The notes under the pieces are model-generated. The model ran no database searches. It was not told the origin of the DNA and saw nothing but the letters and a program-made list of their open reading frames with translations. Of a DNA stretch of 6,126 bases, positions 1-6,126 are shown in pieces. The stretch spans positions 1 to 6,126 of the forward strand of contig RDXA01000149.1 of NCBI GenBank assembly GCA_004292705.1, written 5' to 3'. The position numbers were made by a program, and so were the translations under genes. The first letter of the stretch is position 1; every line of letters begins with the position of its first letter. The stretch is from Sphingomonadales bacterium. Lineage in GTDB: Bacteria > Pseudomonadota > Alphaproteobacteria > Sphingomonadales > Sphingomonadaceae.

Positions 1-1476
1 GGCGATGGTTTCGACCACGCTCGCCCGCAGCCGGTGTGCATCGGCCAGCGGGACGCCGGGGATGGCAAAGCTTCCGCCCGCCAGCCCCAGATGCACCGTC
101 GCATAACCGCGCAGCCGCGCGATCGGCCCCTGCGCAATCTCGACCGAGTGGAGCTTCTGCCGCGTCGCGATCCGGCTGGTGGGCGACATGAGGCCGGTGG
201 TGGAAAAGATCTGCACCTCATCGAGCGCAAAGCGGCGGAATTCCCATGCGTAAAGATTGGCGCCAACCGCGATCACGGCGAGACCTAGCGGGATCAGGAA
301 CAGGCCGAAGGGCGCGAAGATCACCGCGAGGATTGCCGCCACCACAAGGATCGCGGCATCGAGCACCGCCTTGTCGGTACGCTGGCGCTTGCTGGCGCGC
401 TGCCATTGCGTCGCTGCATCCGGCAGGTGGAACCCCGCAGCGGCAACGACCGGCGCAATCTCGTCCATCTGCGCGAAGGGCACGACCACATGGCTTTTGC
501 TCTCGGCGTCCTGGGCAAGGCTGACAAAACTGAGGGAATGCCAGCCGAAGCGATAGCGTAGCAGGCCGGTGTCGATCACCAGACCCTGTACCCGGTGCAC
601 CGGCATCACCACATCGGTGCGGGTCAGCAGACCGCGCTGACGCCGGAACCCGCGTGCCGAGCGGGTCAGAGTGAAGCCCCAGTCGCGCAGCACCGTGCGC
701 ACCACGCCGGTGCCGAAACCGATCAGGGCCAGCCCGGTGAGGCCGACCACTGCCCCTACCGCCTGCGCATAGGGGCCAAGGGTCGCAATGGTGCTGCCCT
801 GTTCCTTGAGCCAGCCGTACCACAGGTCGACATTCCATACGTCGATGTCGGTGACGTTGTCGGCATATTGCAGCGCGCCGCCAAGCACCGCGAAGACCGC
901 GAGCGAGAATTCGAACAGGCCGAACCGCACCAGCCGTCCCGGCCCCATGGCGAACAGCACTTCGTCCGCGCTGGCCTCAACCGCAGACACGGTGGCCACC
1001 GCGCCGGCGCCGTGGACCTGCGCCGCCCGCTCCCCCTCGCGCCGCTCGCGCACCAGCTGGCGCAGGCGCTCGCCTTCGGCAGTAGTAAGATATTCAAGCG
1101 CGAGATCTTCACCCCCACCCGCGCCGGTCTCGAACTTGACCGAGACCAGACCGAGCAAGCGCGGCACAGGCTTGGCTTCGAGGCTGACGTCCTGAATGCG
1201 TTCAAACGGCACCGAGCGCGCCGAGCGGCTGAACAGCCCGCTTTCCACCCGGATATCCGTCTCGCCAATGGTGTAGGTCAGTCGGCGCCACCCGAAATAG
1301 CTGAAGGCGGTGCCGATCACCGCCGATGCCACGCCGACGCCGATGGCAATCAGGAACCGCCCGTCGCCGCCGATCCCGGAAAAGGCGATGGCGATGGCAG
1401 GCAAAACCGCGCTGCGAAGACTGCCGAGCGCACCGAGGATGACGCTGACCGGCGCTGTGCGCTGTGGTTCGTTCAT
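1..1476 (-). CDS. PH domain-containing membrane protein, YdbT-like (C-terminus cut by window edge)
   Basis: The frame is open from ATG at 1476 to base 1, giving 492 residues with no stop, so the gene runs off the left edge. The translation shows paired hydrophobic segments near residues 12-31 and 42-60, about 183-204 and 233-259, and about 371-410. Each pair is followed by a soluble block with a repeated pattern: GL, then R, VP, R-(I/V)-Q, a Pro or Gly, and R-x-x-G. The blocks start near residues 80, 282 and 428. This is the three-copy bPH2 layout (PF03703) of the YdbT family (COG3428), whose members are about 490-510 residues, so little is probably missing. The third block is divergent (RQKLHSVEI in place of RIQ). 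It is expected in the cytoplasmic membrane; its biochemical role is unknown. In Bacillus the ydbST operon belongs to the SigW envelope-stress regulon. The start overlaps the stop of the upstream small PH gene as ATGA, indicating translational coupling. Confidence 0.88.
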   Translation of the reverse strand, partial: MNEPQRTAPVSVILGALGSLRSAVLPAIAIAFSGIGGDGRFLIAIGVGVASAVIGTAFSYFGWRRLTYTIGETDIRVESGLFSRSARSVPFERIQDVSLEAKPVPRLLGLVSVKFETGAGGGEDLALEYLTTAEGERLRQLVRERREGERAAQVHGAGAVATVSAVEASADEVLFAMGPGRLVRFGLFEFSLAVFAVLGGALQYADNVTDIDVWNVDLWYGWLKEQGSTIATLGPYAQAVGAVVGLTGLALIGFGTGVVRTVLRDWGFTLTRSARGFRRQRGLLTRTDVVMPVHRVQGLVIDTGLLRYRFGWHSLSFVSLAQDAESKSHVVVPFAQMDEIAPVVAAAGFHLPDAATQWQRASKRQRTDKAVLDAAILVVAAILAVIFAPFGLFLIPLGLAVIAVGANLYAWEFRRFALDEVQIFSTTGLMSPTSRIATRQKLHSVEIAQGPIARLRGYATVHLGLAGGSFAIPGVPLADAHRLRASVVETIA

Positions 1477-1979
1477 ACCGTTTCGCGGCGGATATGGGCG
1501 CGGATCTCCTCGCGCATGTCGCGCGCCAGCGGCTCGCCGAGACCGGGGAGCGATACGCTGGCATTATGATTGCCTGCCGTGTGCAGCGTCAGCGTGGCGA
1601 TACCGAAAAACCGGTCGAGCGGGCCCTGATGCACGTCGATATGCTGCACCCGCCCGAACGGAACCACCGTGTCCGAGCGGAACAGCAAGCCCCGCACCAC
1701 CCGCAGCCGGTCGGCACTGATCTGGTAGCCGCGCGCGTTATAGCGCGTGGCCGGCACCCGGATAATCAGCGCAAGCGCAATCAGCAGCACAGGCCCGGCA
1801 ATAATCCCGCTGGGGAACAGGGCCTGATCTTGAAAGGCGGTCTCCAGCACCAGCGCGCCGATCAGAAACGGGATCGCGGTCAGCGTGGTGCGCACCCGCA
1901 AGGCATGGGCATAGTTGGGGTGGAGCTTGGTCAGCTCGTCGCCATCATCGAGCGGCGCGGGAACAGGCGTGTGATCCAT
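1473..1979 (-). CDS. Small PH domain-containing membrane protein, YdbS-like
   Basis: A 168-residue protein. Residues 1-30 are polar. Two hydrophobic segments follow (about 31-49 and 56-74), then a single bPH2-type domain (about 78-155) with the pattern RGLLFRSDTVVPFGRVQHID, ending in a basic tail. This is the layout of the YdbS family (COG3402, PF03703), about 160 residues long. It is the first gene of a two-gene operon: its TGA lies inside the ATGA that starts the large three-domain PH gene, so the two products are probably made together and may form a membrane complex (inference from the conserved ydbS-ydbT pairing). The start at 1979 is the first ATG before TM1; upstream is only a weak AAGG four bases away. 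No enzymatic motif is visible. Confidence 0.88.
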   Translation of the reverse strand: MDHTPVPAPLDDGDELTKLHPNYAHALRVRTTLTAIPFLIGALVLETAFQDQALFPSGIIAGPVLLIALALIIRVPATRYNARGYQISADRLRVVRGLLFRSDTVVPFGRVQHIDVHQGPLDRFFGIATLTLHTAGNHNASVSLPGLGEPLARDMREEIRAHIRRETV

Positions 1980-2106
1980 GGTGCCTTAGTGGCGCAATAC
2001 AGCCCCGCCGTGCAAGCGATTTTCCCCCGTGACCTAGCGCATTTATGAGGGCGACGGGCTGCCCGCAGCACCTTAGAACCACCCGTAAACCCATCGGGAG
2101 AAAGAC
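1980..2106. promoter_or_regulatory. Divergent intergenic region between PH operon and GST-SDR operon
   Basis: This 127-base gap separates two divergent genes, so promoters for both must lie here unless one transcript starts further away. No convincing -35/-10 pair at a 16-18 base spacing is visible on either strand. The region is less GC-rich than its flanks in the segment around 2018-2046. GGGAG at 2096-2100, six bases before the GST ATG, is a good ribosome binding site. A short CGGG/CCCG inverted repeat at about 2055-2065 has too small a loop to mean much. No small ORF or RNA gene is supported. Confidence 0.5.
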
Positions 2107-2754
2107 ATGACCATCCTGCATTCCAGCCTCGGCCCCAATCCCCGCCTCGTGCGGATGTTCATGATCGAAAAAGGTCTGGAGGAAGGCCGCGATTTCACCC
2201 GCGTGCATTATGACATCATCACCGGCGCAAACCGGCAGGATGCGAGCTATGTCGCCAAGAATCCGCTCGGCACCACCCCGACGCTGGAGCTGGATGACGG
2301 CACCTGCCTCACCGAAAGCTGGCCGATCTGCGAGTATGTCGAGGAACTGCACCCCCAGCCCAACCTGTTCGGCGAAACCCCGGTAGAGCGCGCCACGGTG
2401 CGCAAGTGGGCGCGATTGTTCGATCAGGAGGTGGTTGTACCGATGACCATGGGCTTCCGCGCCGGAGCAGGCCGCCCGATGTTCGAGCCGCGCATGGCGG
2501 TGGTCTCCACCAAGGCCGGGCAAGAGCTCTCCGCCATGGCTGACGAGAAGTGGATGATGTTCGACAGCTTTCTGGGCGACAGCAACCACATCGCGCTGGG
2601 CCGCTTCACCTTTGCCGATCTCTTGATATTCGCCTTCGCCAATTTCGGCTTCACCGTGGGCTGGAAGCTTCCGCTTGGCACCGACAACGTTGCTCGCTTC
2701 ATTGACACGCACAACCAGCGGCCCTGCGCGAGCGTGTGGCAGCAGGCCGAATAA
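2107..2754 (+). CDS. Glutathione S-transferase family protein
   Basis: The product is 215 residues, normal for a cytosolic bacterial GST. The N-terminal thioredoxin-like half shows NPRLVRM (residues 11-17), the cis-proline region NPLGTTPTLELDDG (52-65, with Pro58) and TESWPICEYVEEL (69-81), where Glu70-Ser71 would bind the gamma-glutamyl part of glutathione. The helical C-terminal half has TFAD (168-171), the N-capping box with the buried Asp171 typical of GSTs. The usual catalytic Ser/Cys just before PNP is Gly9 here; Ser6 or Ser7 could serve instead. GGGAG six bases upstream supports the start. The stop overlaps the ATG of the next gene as TAATG, so it is co-translated with an SDR. GST plus SDR recalls the sphingomonad lignin beta-etherase pathway (LigD with LigE/F/G), but assigning that reaction would be speculation; general detoxification is equally possible. 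Confidence 0.9.
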   Translation: MTILHSSLGPNPRLVRMFMIEKGLEEGRDFTRVHYDIITGANRQDASYVAKNPLGTTPTLELDDGTCLTESWPICEYVEELHPQPNLFGETPVERATVRKWARLFDQEVVVPMTMGFRAGAGRPMFEPRMAVVSTKAGQELSAMADEKWMMFDSFLGDSNHIALGRFTFADLLIFAFANFGFTVGWKLPLGTDNVARFIDTHNQRPCASVWQQAE

Positions 2755-3533
2755 TGCCCGACCTGCACGGGAAAGTCGCAATCGTCACCGGCTGCGCCAG
2801 CGGGATTGGCGCGGCGACGGTGCGGCGGCTGCGGGCCGATGGAGCCGAGGTGCTCGGCACCGATCTGGACGCGGAGCGCGGCGCGGCCCTTTGTGCCGAG
2901 TTGGGCGCGTTGTTCGCGGTGCAGGATGTCTCCGACCGCACGCTATGGCCGCAGATTGTCACCCGCGCGGTGGAGGCCTTCGGGCGGCTCGATATCCTCG
3001 TCAACAATGCCGGGATGGTCTCGGGCACGGGGATCGGCGATCTCGATGACGAGGCGATGTTCGCTGCCTGGGACAAGGTGCTGGCCGTCAATCTCACCGG
3101 CACGATGGCGGGTTGCCGCGCGGCGATAGCGGCGATGCGCGCGAACCCGGGCGGATCGAAGGGCGCGATCATCAACATCGCCTCGACCACCGCCATCGCC
3201 CCACTCCCCACCGATGTCGGCTATTCGGCCAGCAAGGGCGCGGTCAGGGTGCTGTCGAAATCGGTCGCCACGTGGTGTGCCCAGCGGCAGCTCAACATCC
3301 GCTGCAACACGGTGATCCCCGGCGCGACGATGACGGGCATCCTCGCCGCCGCCGAGCAGCACACCCCCGGTCTGATCGCCGCAGTGGCCAAGACCTCGCC
3401 CCTCAACCGCTTGGCCGATCCGTCCGAAACCGCCGCCGCCATCGCCTTTCTCGCCAGCGACGAATGCCCGTTCATGACCGGGGCGGAGATGGTGGTGGAC
3501 GGCGCAGCGCTGTCGATCCATCCGGGGTTCTAG
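2754..3533 (+). CDS. SDR family NAD(P)-dependent oxidoreductase (first SDR)
   Basis: A 259-residue classical short-chain dehydrogenase/reductase, the usual length. It has the cofactor motif TGCASGIG (residues 12-19), Asp37 after beta-2 (favouring NAD over NADP), NNAG at 84-87, and a complete catalytic tetrad: Asn113 (VNLTG), Ser144 (NIAS), Tyr157 and Lys161 (YSASK). IPG at 188-190 and the C-terminal MTGAEMVVDG also fit the family. The likely reaction is NAD-linked oxidation of a secondary alcohol or dihydrodiol, or the reverse. An in-frame GTG at 2736 lies inside the GST gene; ATG at 2754 is preferred because it gives the normal SDR N-terminus and overlaps the GST stop as TAATG, implying reinitiation. 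The stop TAG is the reverse complement of the stop of the converging MFS gene. The substrate is not identifiable. Confidence 0.93.
   Translation: MPDLHGKVAIVTGCASGIGAATVRRLRADGAEVLGTDLDAERGAALCAELGALFAVQDVSDRTLWPQIVTRAVEAFGRLDILVNNAGMVSGTGIGDLDDEAMFAAWDKVLAVNLTGTMAGCRAAIAAMRANPGGSKGAIINIASTTAIAPLPTDVGYSASKGAVRVLSKSVATWCAQRQLNIRCNTVIPGATMTGILAAAEQHTPGLIAAVAKTSPLNRLADPSETAAAIAFLASDECPFMTGAEMVVDGAALSIHPGF
3530..3533. other. Shared CTAG stop codons of two convergent genes
   Basis: The palindrome CTAG holds TAG of the plus-strand SDR (3531-3533) and, on the other strand, TAG of the MFS gene (3532-3530). The two coding regions therefore overlap by four bases with no intergenic space. No hairpin with a T-run lies near the junction, so any terminator would have to lie inside the opposite coding region, or termination is Rho-dependent. 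Confidence 0.9.
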
Positions 3534-4828
3534 CCGCCGCGCATCTTCTCCAGATAGCCGGTCGGCCCCATCTGCGCGGCGGTCCATACGAAGATTGCCA
3601 GCGAGGCGAGGCCCGAAACGAGGCACACCCCGAACACCGCAACGGCCAGCGCGCTCTCGCCTTGGGTCGGCGTCAGCGCATCGCTGACCGCGCCGATCAC
3701 CGCGAGCCCCAGCGCCTGCCCGACGAGGTTGTTGAAGAACAGCGCGATCGCCACCGCGAACCCCCGGCTGGCAGGCTCGACTGCCGCCTGAATGCCCGAC
3801 ATGATGCCCGCCTGACTGGCGACATAGATCGCATAGGCCACCCCGAACCAGCCGAGAAACGCGCCGAACCCGGAGGACGTCAGACTCAACGCCAGCGGCA
3901 CCACGCAGCCGAGGCTCACCAGCCCCGGCAGCCACGCGCGCCAGCGTTCATCGCGCAAGGTCAGCCAATGGGTGAGGTAGCCCCCGAGGATCGGCCCCGG
4001 GATCCCGCCCAGAAAGAAGGTCAGCCCGAGATAGAGCCCGACATCCCCGGTCGAGATCGGGAACTGGCGCAGCATCACCGCCGCCATCCAGAAGGCGAGC
4101 GCATAGCCGATCATGATCTGCACCGCCCAACCCAGCGCCAGCCCCATGAACACGCGGTTGGTGATGAGGCTCATGATCGTGCGCCCCAACGGCAGCTGTG
4201 CCATGTCGGTGCCCGCCGGGGCATAGCGCCCGCGCACAGGCTCGCGCACGGTGAGGTAGATCACAAGGCCCAGAAGCAGCCCCGGCAGGCCCATCAGGAT
4301 GAAGGCCCAGCGCCAGTTGAAAATCTCCGCCAGCTGCCCGCCGAACACCAGCCCCGCTGCCGTGCCGACAGTCGATCCCAGCGTGAGATAGCCCATCGCC
4401 TTGGCCAGTTCATGCCGCGCGAAGAAATCGGCGACGAGGCTTTGCGAGGACGGCCCCGAACAGCCCTCGCCCACACCCACCCCGGTGCGCGCGGCAAACA
4501 AAGCCCAGAAGCCCGTAGCCAGCCCGCAGGCCGCGGTCATCAGGCTCCAGAAGCTGATCGCGCCTGCCACGATGTTCTTGCGGGTCGAGCGGTCGGCCAG
4601 CCGCGCCGCCGGGAAGCCCGCCAGCACATAGACCAGCGAAAACGCCGCCCCGCCGAGCAAACCAAGCTCGAAATCCGACAGCGCAAACTCGGCCTTGATG
4701 TCCTGCACCAGAATGCCGAACACCAGCCGGTCGGCGACACTGAACGCGCTCGTCAGCGTCAGCAGCGCCAGCACATACCAGCGATAACCGCTGGATGCCT
4801 CAGTGGTGAGGGCGGGCGTAGAGGCCAT
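3530..4828 (-). CDS. MFS transporter, spinster-like type
   Basis: A 432-residue polytopic protein with about 12 hydrophobic segments (first at about 16-38, last at about 394-415) and a cytoplasmic central loop around 195-225. VADRLVFGILVQDIKAEF (31-48) in TM1, the loop motif ARLADRSTRKN (75-85, the MFS A motif) and GVGVGEGCSGPSSQSLVADF (116-135) in TM4 are typical of the spinster-like MFS subgroup, common in sphingomonads. It should sit in the inner membrane and move a small organic solute, probably with protons; direction and substrate are unknown. It follows an SDR gene with a 29-base overlap and is followed by nothing on its strand, since its stop is shared with the convergent SDR. The start at 4828 was chosen because it is the only ATG before TM1; GGTGGA lies just upstream. 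Co-transcription with the SDR suggests it carries the substrate or product of the same pathway. Confidence 0.9.
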   Translation of the reverse strand: MASTPALTTEASSGYRWYVLALLTLTSAFSVADRLVFGILVQDIKAEFALSDFELGLLGGAAFSLVYVLAGFPAARLADRSTRKNIVAGAISFWSLMTAACGLATGFWALFAARTGVGVGEGCSGPSSQSLVADFFARHELAKAMGYLTLGSTVGTAAGLVFGGQLAEIFNWRWAFILMGLPGLLLGLVIYLTVREPVRGRYAPAGTDMAQLPLGRTIMSLITNRVFMGLALGWAVQIMIGYALAFWMAAVMLRQFPISTGDVGLYLGLTFFLGGIPGPILGGYLTHWLTLRDERWRAWLPGLVSLGCVVPLALSLTSSGFGAFLGWFGVAYAIYVASQAGIMSGIQAAVEPASRGFAVAIALFFNNLVGQALGLAVIGAVSDALTPTQGESALAVAVFGVCLVSGLASLAIFVWTAAQMGPTGYLEKMRGG

Positions 4829-5579
4829 TATCCACCGGGATCGTCAGGCCATTCAGAAACCGCGCCTCGTCCGACGCGAGAAACAGCACGCAACCCGCGA
4901 CATCCTTGGGGTGGCCCAGCGCATCCATGGCCAGCGGGCCTTCGGGGATATCCATCGGCTTTTCGCCGCCGCGGCCCGAGATGCCCATCACCATCGGCGT
5001 TTCGATCCCGCCCGGCGCCAGCGCATTGACGCGCACCCCGTAACCCTTGTCCTGAAAATCGACCGCAAGGCTGCGGGTCATCCCCGCAATCCCGGCCTTG
5101 CACGCGGCGTAGGCAGGGATGTTGCCATAGCCCATCAGCGCCGCGGTCGAGGCCATGTTGATGATCGACGAGCCGCCCCCGCCGATTGTGAGGTGGCGGT
5201 GCTTCATCAGCGGCACGGCATATTTGCACCCAAGGAAGGTGCCGACCACGTGAATGTCGAGATGCAGCCTGAAATGCGCGAGTGAACAGTCCTCGATGCT
5301 CTCGAAGATCACGTTGCCCGCATTGTTGACGAGGATATCCAGCCCGCCGTGGCGTTCCTCGACCGCGCGCATCACCTCGATCCACTGGTCCTCGCTGGTG
5401 ACATCGAGCGCCATGGCATCGCCGCCGATCTCGGCCGCCACCTTGTGCGCCAGATCGACCTCGCGGTCGGTGACGATCACCGTCGCGCCCTCGCGCGCCA
5501 GCGCCTCGCAATCGGCCTTGCCCAGCCCCATTGCCCCGCCTGTCACGAGCGCGACCTTGCCCGCTACCCTGCCCGCCAT
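4800..5579 (-). CDS. SDR family oxidoreductase (second SDR)
   Basis: A 259-residue classical SDR. It shows TGGAMGLG (residues 13-20) for the dinucleotide, Asp38 favouring NAD, NNAG at 85-88, Ser144 (NMAS), Tyr157 and Lys161 (YAACK), and APGGIETPM (188-196). At the position of the catalytic Asn it has His110 (DIHVVGTF in place of the usual VNLxG), a substitution I also associate with some SDRs such as peroxisomal multifunctional enzyme type 2. The likely role is NAD-linked oxidation of an alcohol or diol. It is the first gene of a minus-strand operon with the MFS transporter, whose start lies 29 bases inside this gene. GGGAG at 5591-5587, seven bases before ATG, supports the start. It is divergent from a Rieske oxygenase gene across 128 bases, so it could oxidise the diol product of that oxygenase (inference). 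It is clearly diverged from the other SDR in the window, so not a recent duplicate. Confidence 0.93.
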   Translation of the reverse strand: MAGRVAGKVALVTGGAMGLGKADCEALAREGATVIVTDREVDLAHKVAAEIGGDAMALDVTSEDQWIEVMRAVEERHGGLDILVNNAGNVIFESIEDCSLAHFRLHLDIHVVGTFLGCKYAVPLMKHRHLTIGGGGSSIINMASTAALMGYGNIPAYAACKAGIAGMTRSLAVDFQDKGYGVRVNALAPGGIETPMVMGISGRGGEKPMDIPEGPLAMDALGHPKDVAGCVLFLASDEARFLNGLTIPVDNGLYARPHH

Positions 5580-5707
5580 CTGCTCTCTCCCAAAAGCCTG
5601 ATTTATGGTCGCAGCCTATCGGGCAGCCTTCAGCAAACCACTGTCGAAAGCGCGAGGCCGCGCCCAGGCGGCGGCAATGTATCCTCGGCGCCCGAGGGAG
5701 AGGCGCG
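5580..5707. promoter_or_regulatory. Divergent promoter region between SDR-MFS operon and Rieske oxygenase
   Basis: This 128-base region must serve two divergent genes. Both have a matching ribosome binding site, GGGAG with a seven-base spacer (5591-5587 on minus, 5696-5700 on plus). In between are a direct repeat GCAGCC at 5611-5616 and 5623-5628 (12-base period, about one helical turn) and a short inverted repeat GCGCG-AGGC-CGCGC at 5650-5663. Either could be an operator or chance in GC-rich DNA. No clear -35/-10 pair is visible. No regulator gene lies in the window. Confidence 0.45.
5696..5700 (+). promoter_or_regulatory. Ribosome binding site of the Rieske oxygenase gene
   Basis: GGGAG seven bases before ATG at 5708 fixes this start rather than the in-frame ATG codons at residues 13 and 14, which lack a comparable site. 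Confidence 0.7.
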
Positions 5708-6126
5708 ATGATCGAGGCGAGCGAAGTCGCACGGCTGAAGGCGATGATGGAATGGGAAGGCCAGCGCACCGCGCCGCCGCAGGGCTTCCCCGCGCTGCCC
5801 GATATGCCTGCGGGGCGTTACACCAGCCCTGACTACTTCGCGCTCGAACAGCAGCACGTGTTCCGCAAGAGCTGGCTGTTCGCCGGGCACATGGACGAGA
5901 TCCCCGAGCCCGGGTGCTACATGCGCTGGCACAATGCCGGCGATCCGATCGTGATCGTGCACGGCATGGACGGCGTGGTGCGGGCCTTCCACAACACCTG
6001 CCGCCACCGCGGCGCGCCGGTCGTGACCGAGGACCGGGGCAAGTCCTCGCGCCTGATGTGCGGCTATCACAACTGGACCTACAAGACCGACGGCAGCCTG
6101 GTGGGCGTGCCCGAGCGGCGCGACTT
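5708..6126 (+). CDS. Rieske aromatic ring-hydroxylating oxygenase, large (alpha) subunit, N-terminal part
   Basis: The frame is open from ATG 5708 to the right edge (139 complete codons), so only the N-terminal third of a protein of usually 400-460 residues is present. It contains a complete Rieske [2Fe-2S] ligand set: Cys98-Arg-His100 and, 17 residues later, Cys118-Gly-Tyr-His121, in the contexts NTCRHRGAP and LMCGYHNWTY that are typical of the HcaE/BenA-like family (COG4638). YTSPDYFALEQQHVFRKSW (38-56) is the usual N-terminal helix region. The catalytic mononuclear iron site lies beyond the window. Such enzymes use electrons from a ferredoxin or reductase to hydroxylate or O-demethylate aromatic or other small substrates; the partners and substrate are not visible here. 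It is divergent from the SDR-MFS operon. Confidence 0.92.
   Translation, partial: MIEASEVARLKAMMEWEGQRTAPPQGFPALPDMPAGRYTSPDYFALEQQHVFRKSWLFAGHMDEIPEPGCYMRWHNAGDPIVIVHGMDGVVRAFHNTCRHRGAPVVTEDRGKSSRLMCGYHNWTYKTDGSLVGVPERRD

Noticed and set aside
218..838. A 206-codon minus-strand open frame
   Set aside because: It is an alternative frame within the large PH-domain gene and has low-complexity Arg/Ala/Pro composition.
595..1569. A 324-codon plus-strand open frame
   Set aside because: It is antisense to the large PH-domain gene, whose translation has clear membrane segments and repeated domains. The composition is shadow-like (His, Arg, Ala, Gln).
1984..2076. CCTTAG repeated at 1984 and 2071 in the first divergent region
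   Set aside because: Six bases only, 87 bases apart, with no extended match; likely chance.
1945..2781. A 278-codon minus-strand open frame over the GST gene
   Set aside because: The GST on the plus strand has conserved motifs, a good ribosome binding site and a coupled downstream gene. The antisense frame has none and would cover the divergent promoter region.
3500..3560. Search for an intrinsic terminator between the convergent operons
   Set aside because: No stem-loop followed by a T-run was found on either strand.
2943..3935. A 330-codon minus-strand open frame across the SDR/MFS junction
   Set aside because: It lies antisense to the first SDR and out of frame with the MFS gene; it has an Arg/Gly-rich sequence without recognisable features.
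3113..5029. A 638-codon plus-strand open frame opposite the MFS and second SDR genes
   Set aside because: Its product is rich in Arg, His, Gln and Pro with no domain or membrane pattern, and it crosses three well-supported genes. Long antisense frames are expected when codons end in G/C.
5630..6070. A 146-codon minus-strand open frame
   Set aside because: It is antisense to the Rieske oxygenase, whose ligands CxH and CxxH are intact on the plus strand.

Overview
The window looks like chromosomal DNA of a high-GC alphaproteobacterium, most likely a sphingomonad (Novosphingobium, Erythrobacter or a relative). This is inferred from codon use with G/C at third positions, from short GGGAG ribosome binding sites, and from the gene mix: a spinster-type MFS carrier, SDR dehydrogenases, a GST and a Rieske oxygenase. 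No sequence search was possible. I see no rRNA, tRNA, CRISPR array, insertion sequence or phage gene.

Layout. (1) Bases 1-1979, minus strand: a two-gene operon of membrane proteins with bacterial pleckstrin-homology (bPH2) domains. The small YdbS-like gene comes first and overlaps the large YdbT-like gene by ATGA. The large gene runs off the left edge of the window with at least 492 codons. (2) Bases 1980-2106: a divergent intergenic region. (3) Bases 2107-3533, plus strand: a glutathione S-transferase family gene coupled through TAATG to a short-chain dehydrogenase/reductase (SDR) gene. (4) Bases 3530-5579, minus strand: a second SDR gene followed, with a 29-base overlap, by an MFS transporter of the spinster-like type. 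The two operons converge, and the MFS and first SDR genes share one CTAG as stop codon on both strands. (5) Bases 5580-5707: a 128-base divergent promoter region. (6) Bases 5708 to the right edge, plus strand: the N-terminal part of a Rieske non-heme-iron aromatic-ring hydroxylating oxygenase large subunit.

How they may work together: a Rieske oxygenase, two NAD-type SDRs, an MFS carrier and a GST within 4 kb suggest uptake and oxidation of a small hydrophobic or aromatic compound. The oxygenase would hydroxylate the substrate, an SDR would oxidise the diol or alcohol, the carrier would move substrate or product, and the GST would handle an electrophilic intermediate or cleave a thioether or ether. 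The substrate cannot be read from this sequence. The PH-domain operon is probably an unrelated envelope function.

Nothing here is clearly a new system. The most notable points are the catabolic-type gene set of unknown substrate, a His at the usual catalytic Asn position of one SDR, and very compact gene junctions (ATGA, TAATG, shared CTAG, 29-base overlap). Several long antisense open frames, one of 638 codons, are judged to be shadows.
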